Positions 31,676-40,344 of a stretch of DNA of 64,000 bases are shown in pieces (position 1 is the first letter of the stretch; each line of letters begins with the position of its first letter). This DNA is from CAIYYX01 sp035530135. GTDB taxonomy: Bacteria > Pseudomonadota > Gammaproteobacteria > Burkholderiales > Rhodocyclaceae. Made by a program: the position numbers and the translations under genes. The DNA is taken from contig DATKVJ010000021.1 of the NCBI GenBank assembly GCA_035530135.1, positions 1 through 64,000 of the forward strand, written 5' to 3'. Below the pieces are notes generated by a model. The model was given only the letters and a program-made list of their open reading frames with translations. It searched no databases and was not told the origin of the DNA.

Positions 31676-32434
31676 TCAGCTCTGACGCTCCACGAAATGC
31701 CGGACGTAGCGTTCGTTGATGCGCGACATCGGCAGCAACAGCAGCAGGTCCGCGGTGTTGAAATCCGGATCCCAGGCGGGTTCGCCGCAGACCCAGGCGC
31801 CGGCGCGGAGGTAGCCCTTCAAGAGCGGCGGCAACTCGGCCGGCGCTGCCTGGCTCAGTTGCGCCAGCGGCAGCGGGCAGCGCGGGAACACGCGATACTC
31901 AAGCGGCGACAACTGCGGCGACAGGCTATTGTAGATCGCCGCGGCGTTGTGGCCGCCGTCATTCATGCCGATGCTGGCGCAGCCGATCAGGTACTCGTGG
32001 CCACCGGTCAGCATGTAGCGGGCGAGGCCGGCCCAGAGCAGGCTGATGACGGCGCCGCTGCGGTGCTCCGGATCTATGCAGGAGCGGCCGACCTCGACGG
32101 TGCGGGGACGAAGATGCGCCAGGCGGGTCAAGTCGAATTCGCTCTCCGAATAGTAGCTGCCGACGCTGCGCGCCGCTTCGGGCGAAAGGATGCGGTAGGT
32201 GCCGACGATGCGGCCGCTCTCCTCGTCGCGCACGATCAGGTGTTCGCAGTAGGGATCGAACAGGTCGCGGTCGACGCCCGCCGTGCGCGTTTGCAGGCGG
32301 GCGCCCAGTTCCTCGCCAAAGACGCGGTAGCGCAGCCTCTGCGCCGCCAGGATTTCGCTCTCGCAGGAGGCCAGGGCGACGTGGAGTTTGGGGTTGCGGC
32401 GCCGGGTCTGCTCGGCAGCATGAAGACGGTTCAT
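31676..32434 (-). CDS. OlsB-like acyl-ACP N-acyltransferase
   Basis: GNAT-fold enzyme of 252 residues that probably attaches a 3-hydroxyacyl chain to an amino acid, ornithine in the known OlsB. Motifs: QRLRYRVFGEELGA, DPYCEHLIVRDEESGRIVGTYRIL, VEVGRSCIDPEHRSGAVISLLW and LIGCASIGMNDGG. The ATG at 32434 has GAGGGA at good spacing; a GTG nine codons upstream is less likely. It forms an olsBA-like pair with the next gene. Such lipids often replace phospholipids under phosphate limitation, but no Pho box was recognised in the 151 bases upstream. The amino-acid substrate is inferred. Confidence 0.8.
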   Translation of the reverse strand: MNRLHAAEQTRRRNPKLHVALASCESEILAAQRLRYRVFGEELGARLQTRTAGVDRDLFDPYCEHLIVRDEESGRIVGTYRILSPEAARSVGSYYSESEFDLTRLAHLRPRTVEVGRSCIDPEHRSGAVISLLWAGLARYMLTGGHEYLIGCASIGMNDGGHNAAAIYNSLSPQLSPLEYRVFPRCPLPLAQLSQAAPAELPPLLKGYLRAGAWVCGEPAWDPDFNTADLLLLLPMSRINERYVRHFVERQS

Positions 32435-32532
32435 CGGTTTTCCCTCGGTCGTGAGTTGCACGGACTTTAGGAAAACCGCGTTGCGCCGGGGTTGCGGCGA
32501 CGTTAAGCTTCGATGACGGCCTCGTCGTCCCT

Positions 32533-32548
32533 CGAGGGGATCCCCTCG
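32533..32548. repeat. 16-bp perfect palindrome in the intergenic region downstream of the glycine-zipper lipoprotein gene
   Basis: CGAGGGGATCCCCTCG reads the same on both strands. It lies between the lipoprotein gene and the OlsB-like gene, both on the minus strand. It has no T-tract on either side, so it may be a weak terminator, an mRNA-stabilising hairpin or a protein-binding site. Confidence 0.5.
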
Positions 32549-32585
32549 GGGCGTCGGGCATATCAGCCCGGCGCGGCCCGACCGT

Positions 32586-33038
32586 TCAGTGCGTGACGCG
32601 CGTGACGCCGCCGCCCGAGAGCACCCGCACCCGGTCGCCGGGGCGGAACTGTTCGTCGGCTGCCTGGGTGATGGCGCTCATCGTGCCGTTGTCGAAGCGG
32701 ACGGTGATTTCGAGGCCGGTTTTCTTGGTCGCGCCCTCCTCGATGGCAGTCCCGGCGATGGCCCCGCCGACCGCGCCGAGTATGGTCCCGACCGCCGAGC
32801 CGCGGTTGCCGCCGCCGATGTTGCTGCCGGCGATGCCGCCGAGCGCGCCGCCCACCAGGGTGCCGGTGCCTGACTGATTGCCTTCCAGGGTCACCGGGCG
32901 GACGCTGTCCACCACTCCCATGCGCACGCTCATCTCGCGCTGCGCCTGGCCCTGCGAATAGCTGTCGGCGGACGGGTTGGCGGCGCAGCCGCCGAGGGCG
33001 AACGCCGCGCAGGCGGCCAATGCGATTGTCGTTCTCAT
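32586..33038 (-). CDS. Glycine-zipper outer-membrane lipoprotein (SlyB/Pcp-like)
   Basis: A small lipoprotein of about 150 residues. The signal peptide ends LGGCAANPS. A glycine-zipper 2TM segment follows: GTLVGGALGGIAGSNIGGG and VGTILGAVGGAIAGTAIE. A small C-terminal SH3-like beta domain (LEITVRFDNGTMSAITQ, FRPGDRVRVL) ends the protein. Such proteins sit in the outer membrane and support envelope integrity. Three consecutive ATGs occur; I used the third because GAGG then has the best spacing. It lies ten bases downstream of the PfkB kinase gene and is probably co-transcribed with it. Confidence 0.88.
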   Translation of the reverse strand: MRTTIALAACAAFALGGCAANPSADSYSQGQAQREMSVRMGVVDSVRPVTLEGNQSGTGTLVGGALGGIAGSNIGGGNRGSAVGTILGAVGGAIAGTAIEEGATKKTGLEITVRFDNGTMSAITQAADEQFRPGDRVRVLSGGGVTRVTH

Positions 33039-33048
33039 CATCATGTCC

Positions 33049-33996
33049 TCACCAGATTGAGTGTCCGAATGCCGTTAGATAGCGCGCGCCGATCTCGTCT
33101 CTCGTCGCCTTGTGGTTCTGACCGCCGCGCTCGGCCATTTTAAGTGAACCCATCAATGACGCCAGCCGCCCCGTCCGCTCCCAGGGCAGGCCGTGGGCGA
33201 TGCCGTAGAGCAGGCCGGCGCGGTAGGCGTCGCCGCAGCCGGTCGGGTCGATCAGCGCCTCCGGGGCGACGCTGGGGATCTCGATGAGCTTGCCCCCGGT
33301 GTGGATTTCCGAGCCCTTGCCGCCCAGGGTCACGATCAGTGCCTTGACCTCCGCCGCCAGTTCCGCGATCGATTTCCCGGTACGTTCGCACAGCAGCTTC
33401 GCCTCGTAGTCATTGACCGTGCAATAGTCGGCGAGTTGCAGGAAGCGCAGCAACTCCTCGCCATCGAACATCGGCAGTCCCTGGCCGGGATCGAAGACGA
33501 AGGGGACGCCGGCCTCGTACAGTTCGCGGGCGTGCTGGACCATGCCGTCGCGGCCGTCGGGAGAGACGATCCCCAAGCGCAGGTTTCCGCCCGCTCCATG
33601 GGCTTCGGCGACGTGGTTGAGGTGCGAGAAGTTCATCGCGCCCGGATGGAAGGCGGTGATCTGGTTGTCGTCGACGTCGGTGGTGATGAAGGCCTGTGCC
33701 GTGAAGCTGCCCGGAATCTCGCGCACGTGGCGGGCGGAGAGGTCCAGGGTCTGCAGCCGCTGCAGATAGGGGGCGCTGTCCTCGCCGACGGTGGCCATGA
33801 TCAGCGGTTCGCCGCCGAGCAGCTGCAGATTGTAGGCGATGTTGCCGGCGCAGCCGCCGAACTCGCGCCGCATGTCGGGCACCAGGAAGGCGACGTTGAG
33901 GATGTGGATCTGCTCCGGCAGGATGTGGTTCTTGAAACGGTCATGGAAAACCATGATCGTGTCATAAGCGATCGAGCCGCAAATCAGAGTCTTCAT
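33049..33996 (-). CDS. PfkB-family carbohydrate/nucleoside kinase
   Basis: Phosphorylates a sugar or nucleoside; adenosine kinase and ribokinase are both in this family. 315 residues. N-terminal MKTLICGSIAYDTIMVFHDR, the glycine pair FGGCAGNIAYNL and the C-terminal anion-hole/catalytic motif DPTGCGDAYRAGLLYG with its Asp are all present. Several betaproteobacterial relatives are annotated as adenosine kinases, and VFHDRFKNHILPEQI looks like that group. The ATG was placed at the family N-terminus, because the upstream in-frame extension reads through low-quality sequence. No neighbouring pathway gene clarifies the substrate. Confidence 0.88.
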   Translation of the reverse strand: MKTLICGSIAYDTIMVFHDRFKNHILPEQIHILNVAFLVPDMRREFGGCAGNIAYNLQLLGGEPLIMATVGEDSAPYLQRLQTLDLSARHVREIPGSFTAQAFITTDVDDNQITAFHPGAMNFSHLNHVAEAHGAGGNLRLGIVSPDGRDGMVQHARELYEAGVPFVFDPGQGLPMFDGEELLRFLQLADYCTVNDYEAKLLCERTGKSIAELAAEVKALIVTLGGKGSEIHTGGKLIEIPSVAPEALIDPTGCGDAYRAGLLYGIAHGLPWERTGRLASLMGSLKMAERGGQNHKATRDEIGARYLTAFGHSIW

Positions 33997-34140
33997 GGAG
34001 AGCCGGATGCTGGAAAAACGGCGGCGATTATAGCATCCGGCGGCGCCGCTCCTCGGCCATTGCGAGCCGCCTGTATCGGCCCCGCCGAAACTGCACACGG
34101 GCCATGGCCGGGTAAAGCGGCGGTCGAACTATCAGCCCCG

Positions 34141-34356
34141 TCACCGCGAGGCCAAGGCCGCGGCAAAAAGCCTCGTCATCGCGAGCGCAGCGTGGCGATC
34201 TCGGATTGCTTCGCCTTCGGCTCGCAACGACGACCGTACCCGTTCGGGTATCCCCTCGAAAGGAAGTCCCTGCGGGACGAAGCAATCTCGGATTGCCACG
34301 CAATCGTCATTCCGAGGCCCGAAGAGGCCGCGGCAATCGCCATGACGAACGTACGG
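34141..34356. repeat. Cluster of palindromic interspersed repeats between pfkB and tpx
   Basis: The 381-base gap between the kinase and tpx is filled with hairpin-forming repeats. One copy spans about 34172-34231 (CGTCATCGCGAGCG ... GGATTGCTTCG ... CTCGCAACGACG). A second in opposite orientation lies at about 34277-34309 (CGAAGCAATC ... CCACGCAATCGTCAT), so the two together form a larger inverted repeat. GTCCC-TGC-GGGAC at 34267-34279 is a small hairpin. A third block (34304-34346, GAGGCCCGAAGAGGCC) matches the proximal part of the gmd insertion. No gene was found here. Confidence 0.85.
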
Positions 34357-34377
34357 GCCGCGCCTCGCCTTGGGCAA

Positions 34378-34878
34378 TCAGCCCAGAGCCGCGAGCGCCG
34401 CGTCGTAGTTCGGCTCCTGCTTGATCTCGGGCACCAGCTCGGTATGGATCACCTTGTCGTTCTCGTCCAGCACCACCACGGCGCGGGCGCTGACCCCGGC
34501 CAAGGGCCCGTCGGTGATCTCGACGCCGTAGTCCTTCAGGAATTCGCGGCCGCGCATGGTCGATAGCGAGACCACGTTCTTCAGACCCTCGGTGGTGCAG
34601 AAGCGGTTCATCGCGAACGGCAGGTCGGCCGAGATCACCAGCACCACGGTGTTGGGCAGGCTGCTGGCGCGCTCGTTGAACTTGCGCGCGGAGGTGGCGC
34701 AGGTCGGCGTGTCGAGACTGGGCACGATGTTCAGCACCTTGCGCTTGCCGGCGAAGTCCTTCAGCGTCTTGTTGGAAAGATCGGTGGCGACCAGGGAGAA
34801 AGGCACTGCGCTTTGCCCTGGCTGGGGGAACTGGCCGGCAAGATGGATGGGTTTGCCGCCGAGGTTCACGGTAGTCAT
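34378..34878 (-). CDS. tpx: Thiol peroxidase Tpx
   Basis: An atypical 2-Cys peroxiredoxin that reduces peroxides with thioredoxin; in Gram-negative bacteria often periplasmic, although no signal peptide is visible. 166 residues, the family length. The peroxidatic Cys60 is in SLDTPTCATSARKFNE and the resolving Cys94 in NRFCTTEGLKNV, spaced as in E. coli Tpx. The N-terminus TVNLGGKPIHLAGQFPQPGQ is characteristic. AGGAGCTAG precedes the ATG, giving a good ribosome site. Monocistronic by appearance: a repeat-rich gap follows and 96 bases separate it from the gene upstream. Confidence 0.96.
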   Translation of the reverse strand: MTTVNLGGKPIHLAGQFPQPGQSAVPFSLVATDLSNKTLKDFAGKRKVLNIVPSLDTPTCATSARKFNERASSLPNTVVLVISADLPFAMNRFCTTEGLKNVVSLSTMRGREFLKDYGVEITDGPLAGVSARAVVVLDENDKVIHTELVPEIKQEPNYDAALAALG

Positions 34879-34974
34879 GGTCTAGCTCCTGTGGGGGGTC
34901 GGGTCCGACAGGATACCTCAGCACCTGCTTCGCGGCACAAGTTTGCCGCCGGACTAAAACTTCCGGCGACGGCG

Positions 34975-35748
34975 CTAGGGGTAGAAAAGATAAATCCTGT
35001 AGCCGACCGCGCCGGTCACCTCGGCCTGGAGCGTGAGATTGAGGGCGAGCTCGCCCTTGGCGGCGAATCCCGAGGCGACGTCCGTGCCGCTGGGCAGGTA
35101 CTCGGCCGGCGCCAGGACCTTGCGCAGCAAGGGCTGGTCGGCGGTGTCGGTGAGGGTCAGTTCGAGATCGGGGTAGGCCTGGGCGAAGGGTGCGCGGTTT
35201 TTCAGCGTCGCGGCCAGCATGATCTGGCCTGCCGGGCCGGGGTGCAGGTCCGAGGACTCGATGCCGAGGAAGTCTGCCTTGGCCGGCAGCGCCAAGTCGC
35301 AGCCCAGAAGCGCGCAAGCCTGCCGCAGCGCCGGTTTGGCTCCCGGAAACAGCACGGACAGCTCGGTTCGAAACTGCATCGCCGCCTGCAACAGCAGGAG
35401 CAGCAAGGCGACGAGCGAAGCGACCGCCCAGATCCAGCTGCGACGTTTCGTTTCGCTTGCTTCCCCGGGCGGCGGCCCGGCGGCGGGCTCGAAGCTCGGG
35501 GCCGATTCCGGGCCCGTGCTTGGTTCGGCGACCGCGGGCGGTTCGAGCGGCAAGGCCTCGTCCGGCATCGGCAAAGACTCGGGCTGGCTATCGCTCGCGG
35601 CGATTGCGGACGGTTCCTGATCGATCAGCATGGCGAGCGCGTCGAAGCTCTGTCGGCACCGGCCGCAGCGCACCTTGCCTTGCTTCGCCTTGAGTTGCGC
35701 GGCCGCGACGCGGAAGACCGTGCCGCAGGCGGGGCAGCGCGTCAGCAT
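34975..35748 (-). CDS. Zinc-ribbon, single-span membrane protein with DUF3426-like domain
   Basis: Function unknown. 257 residues. The N-terminal MJ0042-type zinc ribbon is MLTRCPACGTVFRVAAAQL with KVRCGRCRQSF (two CxxC pairs). A long acidic proline-rich linker follows (about 50-120), then a transmembrane helix (WIWAVASLVALLLLLLQAA). The C-terminal periplasmic DUF3426 region has LRQACALLGCDLALP and LAATLKNRAPFAQAYPDLEL. The start overlaps the end of prmA by seven bases; the order accC-prmA-this gene is common in betaproteobacteria. The topology resembles a cytoplasmic sensor joined to a periplasmic domain, but that is inference. Confidence 0.85.
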   Translation of the reverse strand: MLTRCPACGTVFRVAAAQLKAKQGKVRCGRCRQSFDALAMLIDQEPSAIAASDSQPESLPMPDEALPLEPPAVAEPSTGPESAPSFEPAAGPPPGEASETKRRSWIWAVASLVALLLLLLQAAMQFRTELSVLFPGAKPALRQACALLGCDLALPAKADFLGIESSDLHPGPAGQIMLAATLKNRAPFAQAYPDLELTLTDTADQPLLRKVLAPAEYLPSGTDVASGFAAKGELALNLTLQAEVTGAVGYRIYLFYP

Positions 35749-36647
35749 TGCCCGCCCTCCATCCCCCTTTCGCCCTCCAGCCGGACCCAAGCGTCGAGGG
35801 TGGCGCCGACGTTCAGGGCGATGAAGGGCGCGTAGGCCTCGATCACCTGATCGGCCTGCGACGCCAGGATGCCGGAGAGGGCGATGCGTCCGCCCGGAGC
35901 GAGCCGCGCCGCGAGCAGCGGCGCCAGCACGCACAGCGGATTGGTCAGGATGTTGGCGACCACGAGGTCGAAGCTCTCCGCGATCGCCGCGCGCGAGTGG
36001 CGCAATTCCAGGGTCACGCCGTTGTTCGCGGCATTGTCGCGCGCTGCGGCGAGCGCGTTGTCGTCGATATCCACCCCGAGCACCGCGCCGGCGCCGAGCT
36101 TGGCCGCGGCGATGGCCAGGATGCCCGAGCCGCAGCCGTAGTCGAGCACCCGCTCGCCGCCGGAGATCGCAGCGCATAGCCATTCCAGGCAGAGCCGAGT
36201 GGTCGGATGCGAGCCGGTGCCGAAGGCCATGCCCGGATCCAGGATCAGATTGATCGCGGCCGGGTCGGGCGCCGCGTGCCAGGTCGGCACGATCCAGAGG
36301 CGCTCGTTGATGCGGATCGGCTCGAACTGGGCCTGGGTGAGCTGCACCCAGTTCTGTTCGGCGATTTCCTCGATCTCGATCTCGGGCAGGTCGGTGAGAC
36401 CCGCGGCACGGCAGGCGGCAGCGATGCGGCCGGGAAGATCTTCGGCCGGGGAGAACAGGGCGGCCACCCGGCTCTCCTGCCACAAGGGAGTGTCGGGACC
36501 GCCCGGCTCGCCGAATTGCGGCGTCTCAGCCGGCGTCCCGGCCAGGGCGTCCTCGACGGAAAGCGACAGTGCGCCCTGCTCCAGCAGCGCCTCGGAGAGC
36601 GCTTCGACGTGGGCGGCATCGGCGCATAGCTTGACATTGAGCCACAT
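35742..36647 (-). CDS. prmA: Ribosomal protein L11 methyltransferase
   Basis: Trimethylates amino groups of ribosomal protein L11 using S-adenosylmethionine. 301 residues. An N-terminal substrate-binding ferredoxin-like domain (MWLNVKLCADAAHVEALSEA) is joined to a class I methyltransferase: DPGMAFGTGSHPTTRLCLEWL, VLDYGCGSGILAIAAAKLGA and VANILTNPLCVLAPLLA, the last holding the NxxxxP-type active-site loop. Length is normal. It lies 29 bases downstream of accC and overlaps the zinc-ribbon gene, so it belongs to the acc operon. Confidence 0.96.
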   Translation of the reverse strand: MWLNVKLCADAAHVEALSEALLEQGALSLSVEDALAGTPAETPQFGEPGGPDTPLWQESRVAALFSPAEDLPGRIAAACRAAGLTDLPEIEIEEIAEQNWVQLTQAQFEPIRINERLWIVPTWHAAPDPAAINLILDPGMAFGTGSHPTTRLCLEWLCAAISGGERVLDYGCGSGILAIAAAKLGAGAVLGVDIDDNALAAARDNAANNGVTLELRHSRAAIAESFDLVVANILTNPLCVLAPLLAARLAPGGRIALSGILASQADQVIEAYAPFIALNVGATLDAWVRLEGERGMEGGQC

Positions 36648-36676
36648 GGCTCAAGGACTCCGGCCGGGGGATGGCT

Positions 36677-38044
36677 TCATTGCTTGCCCTTGGTCGCCTC
36701 TTCCTTCGCGGCGAGCTTCTCCTCGAGGTAGTGGATGCTGGTGCCGCCCTTGACGAAGCGGGCATCGTGCATCAGCTCCTGGTGCAGCGGAATGTTGGTG
36801 CTGATGCCCTCCACCGCCATTTCGGACAGGGCGATGCGCATGCGCCGGATCGCCTGATCGCGGCTGTCGCCGGTGGCGATCAGCTTGCCGATCAGGGAGT
36901 CGTAGTACTGCGGCACCGTGTAACCCTGGTAGATGTGCGAGTCGATGCGTATGCCGGGCCCGCCAGGGGCGTGATAGGTGCCGATCCGGCCGGGCGAGGG
37001 CGTGAACTTGAATGGATCCTCGGCATTGATCCGGCATTCGATGGCGTGGCCCCTGAGTACCACGTCGCGTTGGCGCAGCCACAGCTTTTCGCCGTCGGCG
37101 ATGCGGATCTGCGCCTGGACGATGTCGATGCCGGTGACCTGCTCGGTGACCGGATGTTCCACCTGCACCCGGGTGTTCATCTCGATGAAGTAGAACTCGC
37201 CGTTCTCGTAGAGGAACTCGAAGGTGCCGGCCCCGCGGTAGCCGATCTTGCGGCAGGCCTCGGCGCAGCGTTCGCCGACCCGGCTGATCAGGCGCCGGTT
37301 GATATCCGGCGCCGGCGCCTCTTCGATCACCTTTTGGTGGCGGCGCTGCATCGAGCAGTCGCGCTCGCCCAGATAGACGGCGTTGTCGAAGCTGTCGGCG
37401 AGCACCTGGATCTCGATGTGGCGCGGGTTCTCAAGGAACTTTTCGAGGTATACGGTGGCGTTGCCGAAAGCCGCGCCGGCTTCGGCGCGGGTGGTGGTGA
37501 CGGCATTGAGCAGGGCCGCCTCGGTGTGCACCACGCGCATGCCGCGGCCGCCGCCACCGCCGGCCGCCTTGATGATGACCGGGTAGCCGACGGCGCGGGC
37601 GATCCTGACGACCTCCTTGGGGTCTTCGGGCAGCGCACCCTCGGAACCCGGCACGCAGGGCACGCCGGCTTCCTTCATGGTGTTCTTGGCGTTCACCTTG
37701 TCGCCCATCAGGCTGATGGTCTCCGGGCGCGGGCCGATGAAGACGAAACCGGATTTCTCGACGCGCTCGGCGAAATCGGCGTTTTCCGAGAGGAAACCGT
37801 AGCCGGGGTGGATCGCCTCGGCGTCGGTCACCTCGGCCGCCGAGATGATCGCCGGGATGTTGAGATAACTGGCGGCGGAGGGGGCCGGACCGATGCACAC
37901 CGACTCGTCGGCGAGCTTGACGTATTTCGCTTCGGTGTCGGCGGTCGAGTGCACGACGACGGTCTTGATGCCCAACTCGCGGCAGGCCCGCTGGATGCGG
38001 AGGGCGATTTCACCCCGATTGGCGATCAGAATTTTTTCAAACAT
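36677..38044 (-). CDS. accC: Biotin carboxylase subunit of acetyl-CoA carboxylase
   Basis: Carboxylates the biotin on AccB with bicarbonate and ATP, the first half-reaction of fatty acid synthesis. 455 residues, slightly longer than E. coli AccC (449). N-terminal MFEKILIANRGEIALRI; the ATP-grasp glycine loop KAAGGGGGRGMRVVH; the active-site region EFLYENGEFYFIEMNTRVQVEHPVTE; and ECRINAED. Forty bases separate it from accB. The operon aroQ-accB-accC-prmA is widespread in proteobacteria. Confidence 0.98.
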   Translation of the reverse strand: MFEKILIANRGEIALRIQRACRELGIKTVVVHSTADTEAKYVKLADESVCIGPAPSAASYLNIPAIISAAEVTDAEAIHPGYGFLSENADFAERVEKSGFVFIGPRPETISLMGDKVNAKNTMKEAGVPCVPGSEGALPEDPKEVVRIARAVGYPVIIKAAGGGGGRGMRVVHTEAALLNAVTTTRAEAGAAFGNATVYLEKFLENPRHIEIQVLADSFDNAVYLGERDCSMQRRHQKVIEEAPAPDINRRLISRVGERCAEACRKIGYRGAGTFEFLYENGEFYFIEMNTRVQVEHPVTEQVTGIDIVQAQIRIADGEKLWLRQRDVVLRGHAIECRINAEDPFKFTPSPGRIGTYHAPGGPGIRIDSHIYQGYTVPQYYDSLIGKLIATGDSRDQAIRRMRIALSEMAVEGISTNIPLHQELMHDARFVKGGTSIHYLEEKLAAKEEATKGKQ

Positions 38045-38083
38045 GGTTTTGAATACCCAGGACGCCCCGCGTCGCAGCCGGTT

Positions 38084-38539
<456 letters not shown>

Positions 38540-38588
38540 GGTGTGCTCCCTGCAAGTCGGCGCGCGGGGCGGGCCCGGCGCCCGTGGA

Positions 38589-39089
38589 TCAGGATGGGCG
38601 GATGCGCGCCAGCGCGGCGAGTGCGGCTTCTAGGGCCAACTCGTAACCCTGGGCGCCTAGTCCGCAGATGACGCCGACGGCGATATCGGAAAAATACGAA
38701 TGCTGGCGGAAGCTCTCCCTGGCATGGATATTCGACAGGTGGACCTCGATGAACGGGATGTTCACCGCCAACAGCGCGTCGCGCAGGGCCACGCTGGTGT
38801 GCGTGTACCCGGCCGGGTTGATGATGATGAAACGGATGTCCTCGCTCGCCGCCGATTGGATCCGGTCGATCAGCTCCCCTTCGCTGTTGCTCTGGAAGCT
38901 CTCGATCCGGATGCCGTCGGCGCGGGCGCGTGCCTCCATCGCCAGATGGATGTCGGCCAGCGTGGTGCGGCCATAGACCCCGGGTTCGCGGCTGCCGAGC
39001 AGGTTCAGGTTCGGACCGTGCAAGGCCAGAATACGGGGTGGTCCGGTCTCGGCCTGACTGCTCTTTTGAGTGCGAGTTTGCTTCACCAT
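38589..39089 (-). CDS. aroQ: Type II 3-dehydroquinate dehydratase
   Basis: Third step of the shikimate pathway: 3-dehydroquinate to 3-dehydroshikimate. 166 residues, with about 18 polar residues before the usual start of the fold. Motifs: ILALHGPNLNLLGSREPGVYG (with the catalytic Tyr in the flexible loop), QSNSEGELIDRI, NPAGYTHTSVALRDAL, and FIEVHLSNIHARESFRQHSY. All are specific to the dodecameric type II enzyme. A shorter version starting after the polar N-terminus would need a non-ATG codon, so I kept the ATG at 39089. It precedes accB as in many proteobacteria. Confidence 0.97.
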   Translation of the reverse strand: MVKQTRTQKSSQAETGPPRILALHGPNLNLLGSREPGVYGRTTLADIHLAMEARARADGIRIESFQSNSEGELIDRIQSAASEDIRFIIINPAGYTHTSVALRDALLAVNIPFIEVHLSNIHARESFRQHSYFSDIAVGVICGLGAQGYELALEAALAALARIRPS

Positions 39090-39150
39090 GTCTGCAAGTT
39101 TGCCGCAAATGGCCGCATCTTGTCCAGCGGCAGCTCATTCCGGACCGCGT

Positions 39151-39681
39151 TCATTTTGCCAGGGCGACGAGAACCTTTTCCAGCTCGGACTCCTGCCAGA
39201 GACCCAGCCGGGTCTGCAGCAATTTGCCGTCGCGGCCGAGGATTACGGTGAACGGCAGCCCGCCTTCGTGGTCCCCGAGCTGCTCGGTGAGCCCCATCAG
39301 CGCGGTGCCGCCGACCAGGAGCGGATAGCTGACCGGCAGGTCGTGCGAGAATTGCCGTATCTTATCCGCAGAATCGATGCCGATCCCGACAAATTGTACA
39401 TTTTTCGCCGAAAATTTGCTTTGCAGCCTGGAAAATCCCGGCATTTCCTCGCGGCAGGGCGGGCACCAGGTTGCCCAGAAATTCACCACCAGCACCTTTC
39501 CCCGCCATTGCTGCATCGATTGGCTGGCGCCGGCGGCATCCGGCAGGGTCAGGGCCAAGAGTTCCCTGGCGCCGGCCGGATCGCTCGGGAAAACCTGCTG
39601 CAGATGGCTGACCAGGTAACCGGCGCCGGCCGCCGCCAAGGCCACCGCGGCGATCAGGAGGTTGCGGGCGAGACGATTCAT
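39151..39681 (-). CDS. TlpA-family membrane-anchored thioredoxin-like protein
   Basis: Periplasmic thiol-disulfide oxidoreductase tethered by an N-terminal helix (LLIAAVALAAAGAGYLVSHL). 176 residues. The AhpC/TSA-type thioredoxin fold has the redox centre FWATWCPPCREEMPGFSRL with CPPC. The cis-proline region is at GGLPFTVILGRDG. Such proteins keep target cysteines reduced, often for cytochrome c or oxidase copper-site assembly, but no such gene is adjacent. It overlaps the upstream hypothetical gene by four bases (ATGA), so the two are co-translated. Confidence 0.88.
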   Translation of the reverse strand: MNRLARNLLIAAVALAAAGAGYLVSHLQQVFPSDPAGARELLALTLPDAAGASQSMQQWRGKVLVVNFWATWCPPCREEMPGFSRLQSKFSAKNVQFVGIGIDSADKIRQFSHDLPVSYPLLVGGTALMGLTEQLGDHEGGLPFTVILGRDGKLLQTRLGLWQESELEKVLVALAK

Positions 39682-40286
39682 GATTGCTCCAGCAAGGCGG
39701 CGACCGTTTCGGTGCGGGCCCGCGTCGCCACCTGGCCGGTGTGGGGGTTGCGGCGGTGGCTGCGTTCCAGGGTGTGGGGATAGACCGACAGCAGCAGCAT
39801 CGCCTCGCCGCCATCCAGCCGCAACCGGGCCTCGGGAGCGTCTGGGCCGGTTCGATGGATATCTGCATATTCGAAGTCGATCCCGCTATCCAGGAGGAAG
39901 ATCTCGACATCTTTGGCGCTGTCGGCGAAAAGTTCGATCTCCGCCTCGGCGTAGCGCCCGGCCGTGCCATCCAACGCGGGGCCGGTCAGATAGGGGTGGA
40001 ATTGGTCGAGCAGGCGCATCAGCGACAGGGCGCTGCGCCGCAGGGCGGCGAGCCGCTCGCGCAGTTCGTCTTCCTGGAAGACCGCCTGATAGGCGCGCAA
40101 GGCTTCTTCGATTTCCTGGTTGGTCGGCAGCGCCTCGCTGTCCGGCGCGCCCAGATTCTTGGCGGCCTTGCGCTTGGCCAGACCATAATCGGCGATGCCG
40201 TCCTCGGCCATCAGACGGGCGGCCAGACTGGCAATGTCGCGGCGCATGGCGTCGATTTGCGGCGAATGCTTGAAGCGGCGAGGCAT
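39678..40286 (-). CDS. Conserved protein of unknown function
   Basis: I do not recognise this 202-residue soluble protein. It has no signal peptide or membrane helix. The N-terminal half is helical and charged (RRDIASLAARLMAEDGIADYGLAKRKAAKNLG, split by short turns), including a conserved-looking PTNQEIEEALRAYQAVFQ. The C-terminal half looks alpha/beta (VEIFLLDSGIDFEYADIHRT, EAMLLLSVYPHTLERS). The first half resembles nucleotidyltransferase-associated proteins of betaproteobacteria, but I cannot confirm this. The ATG at 40286 avoids an upstream extension that runs into the mpl promoter. It is coupled to the TlpA-like gene and divergent from mpl, 58 bases away. Confidence 0.7.
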   Translation of the reverse strand: MPRRFKHSPQIDAMRRDIASLAARLMAEDGIADYGLAKRKAAKNLGAPDSEALPTNQEIEEALRAYQAVFQEDELRERLAALRRSALSLMRLLDQFHPYLTGPALDGTAGRYAEAEIELFADSAKDVEIFLLDSGIDFEYADIHRTGPDAPEARLRLDGGEAMLLLSVYPHTLERSHRRNPHTGQVATRARTETVAALLEQS

Positions 40287-40344
40287 GGCGGCGCTATCGG
40301 TTACAATCCGGGGCCATTCTACACGGCATTCCGCTCGAGCTGCC

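Noticed and set aside
32533..32548. GAGGGGATCCCCTC palindrome as intrinsic terminator
   Set aside because: There is no T-tract after it; kept only as a palindrome.
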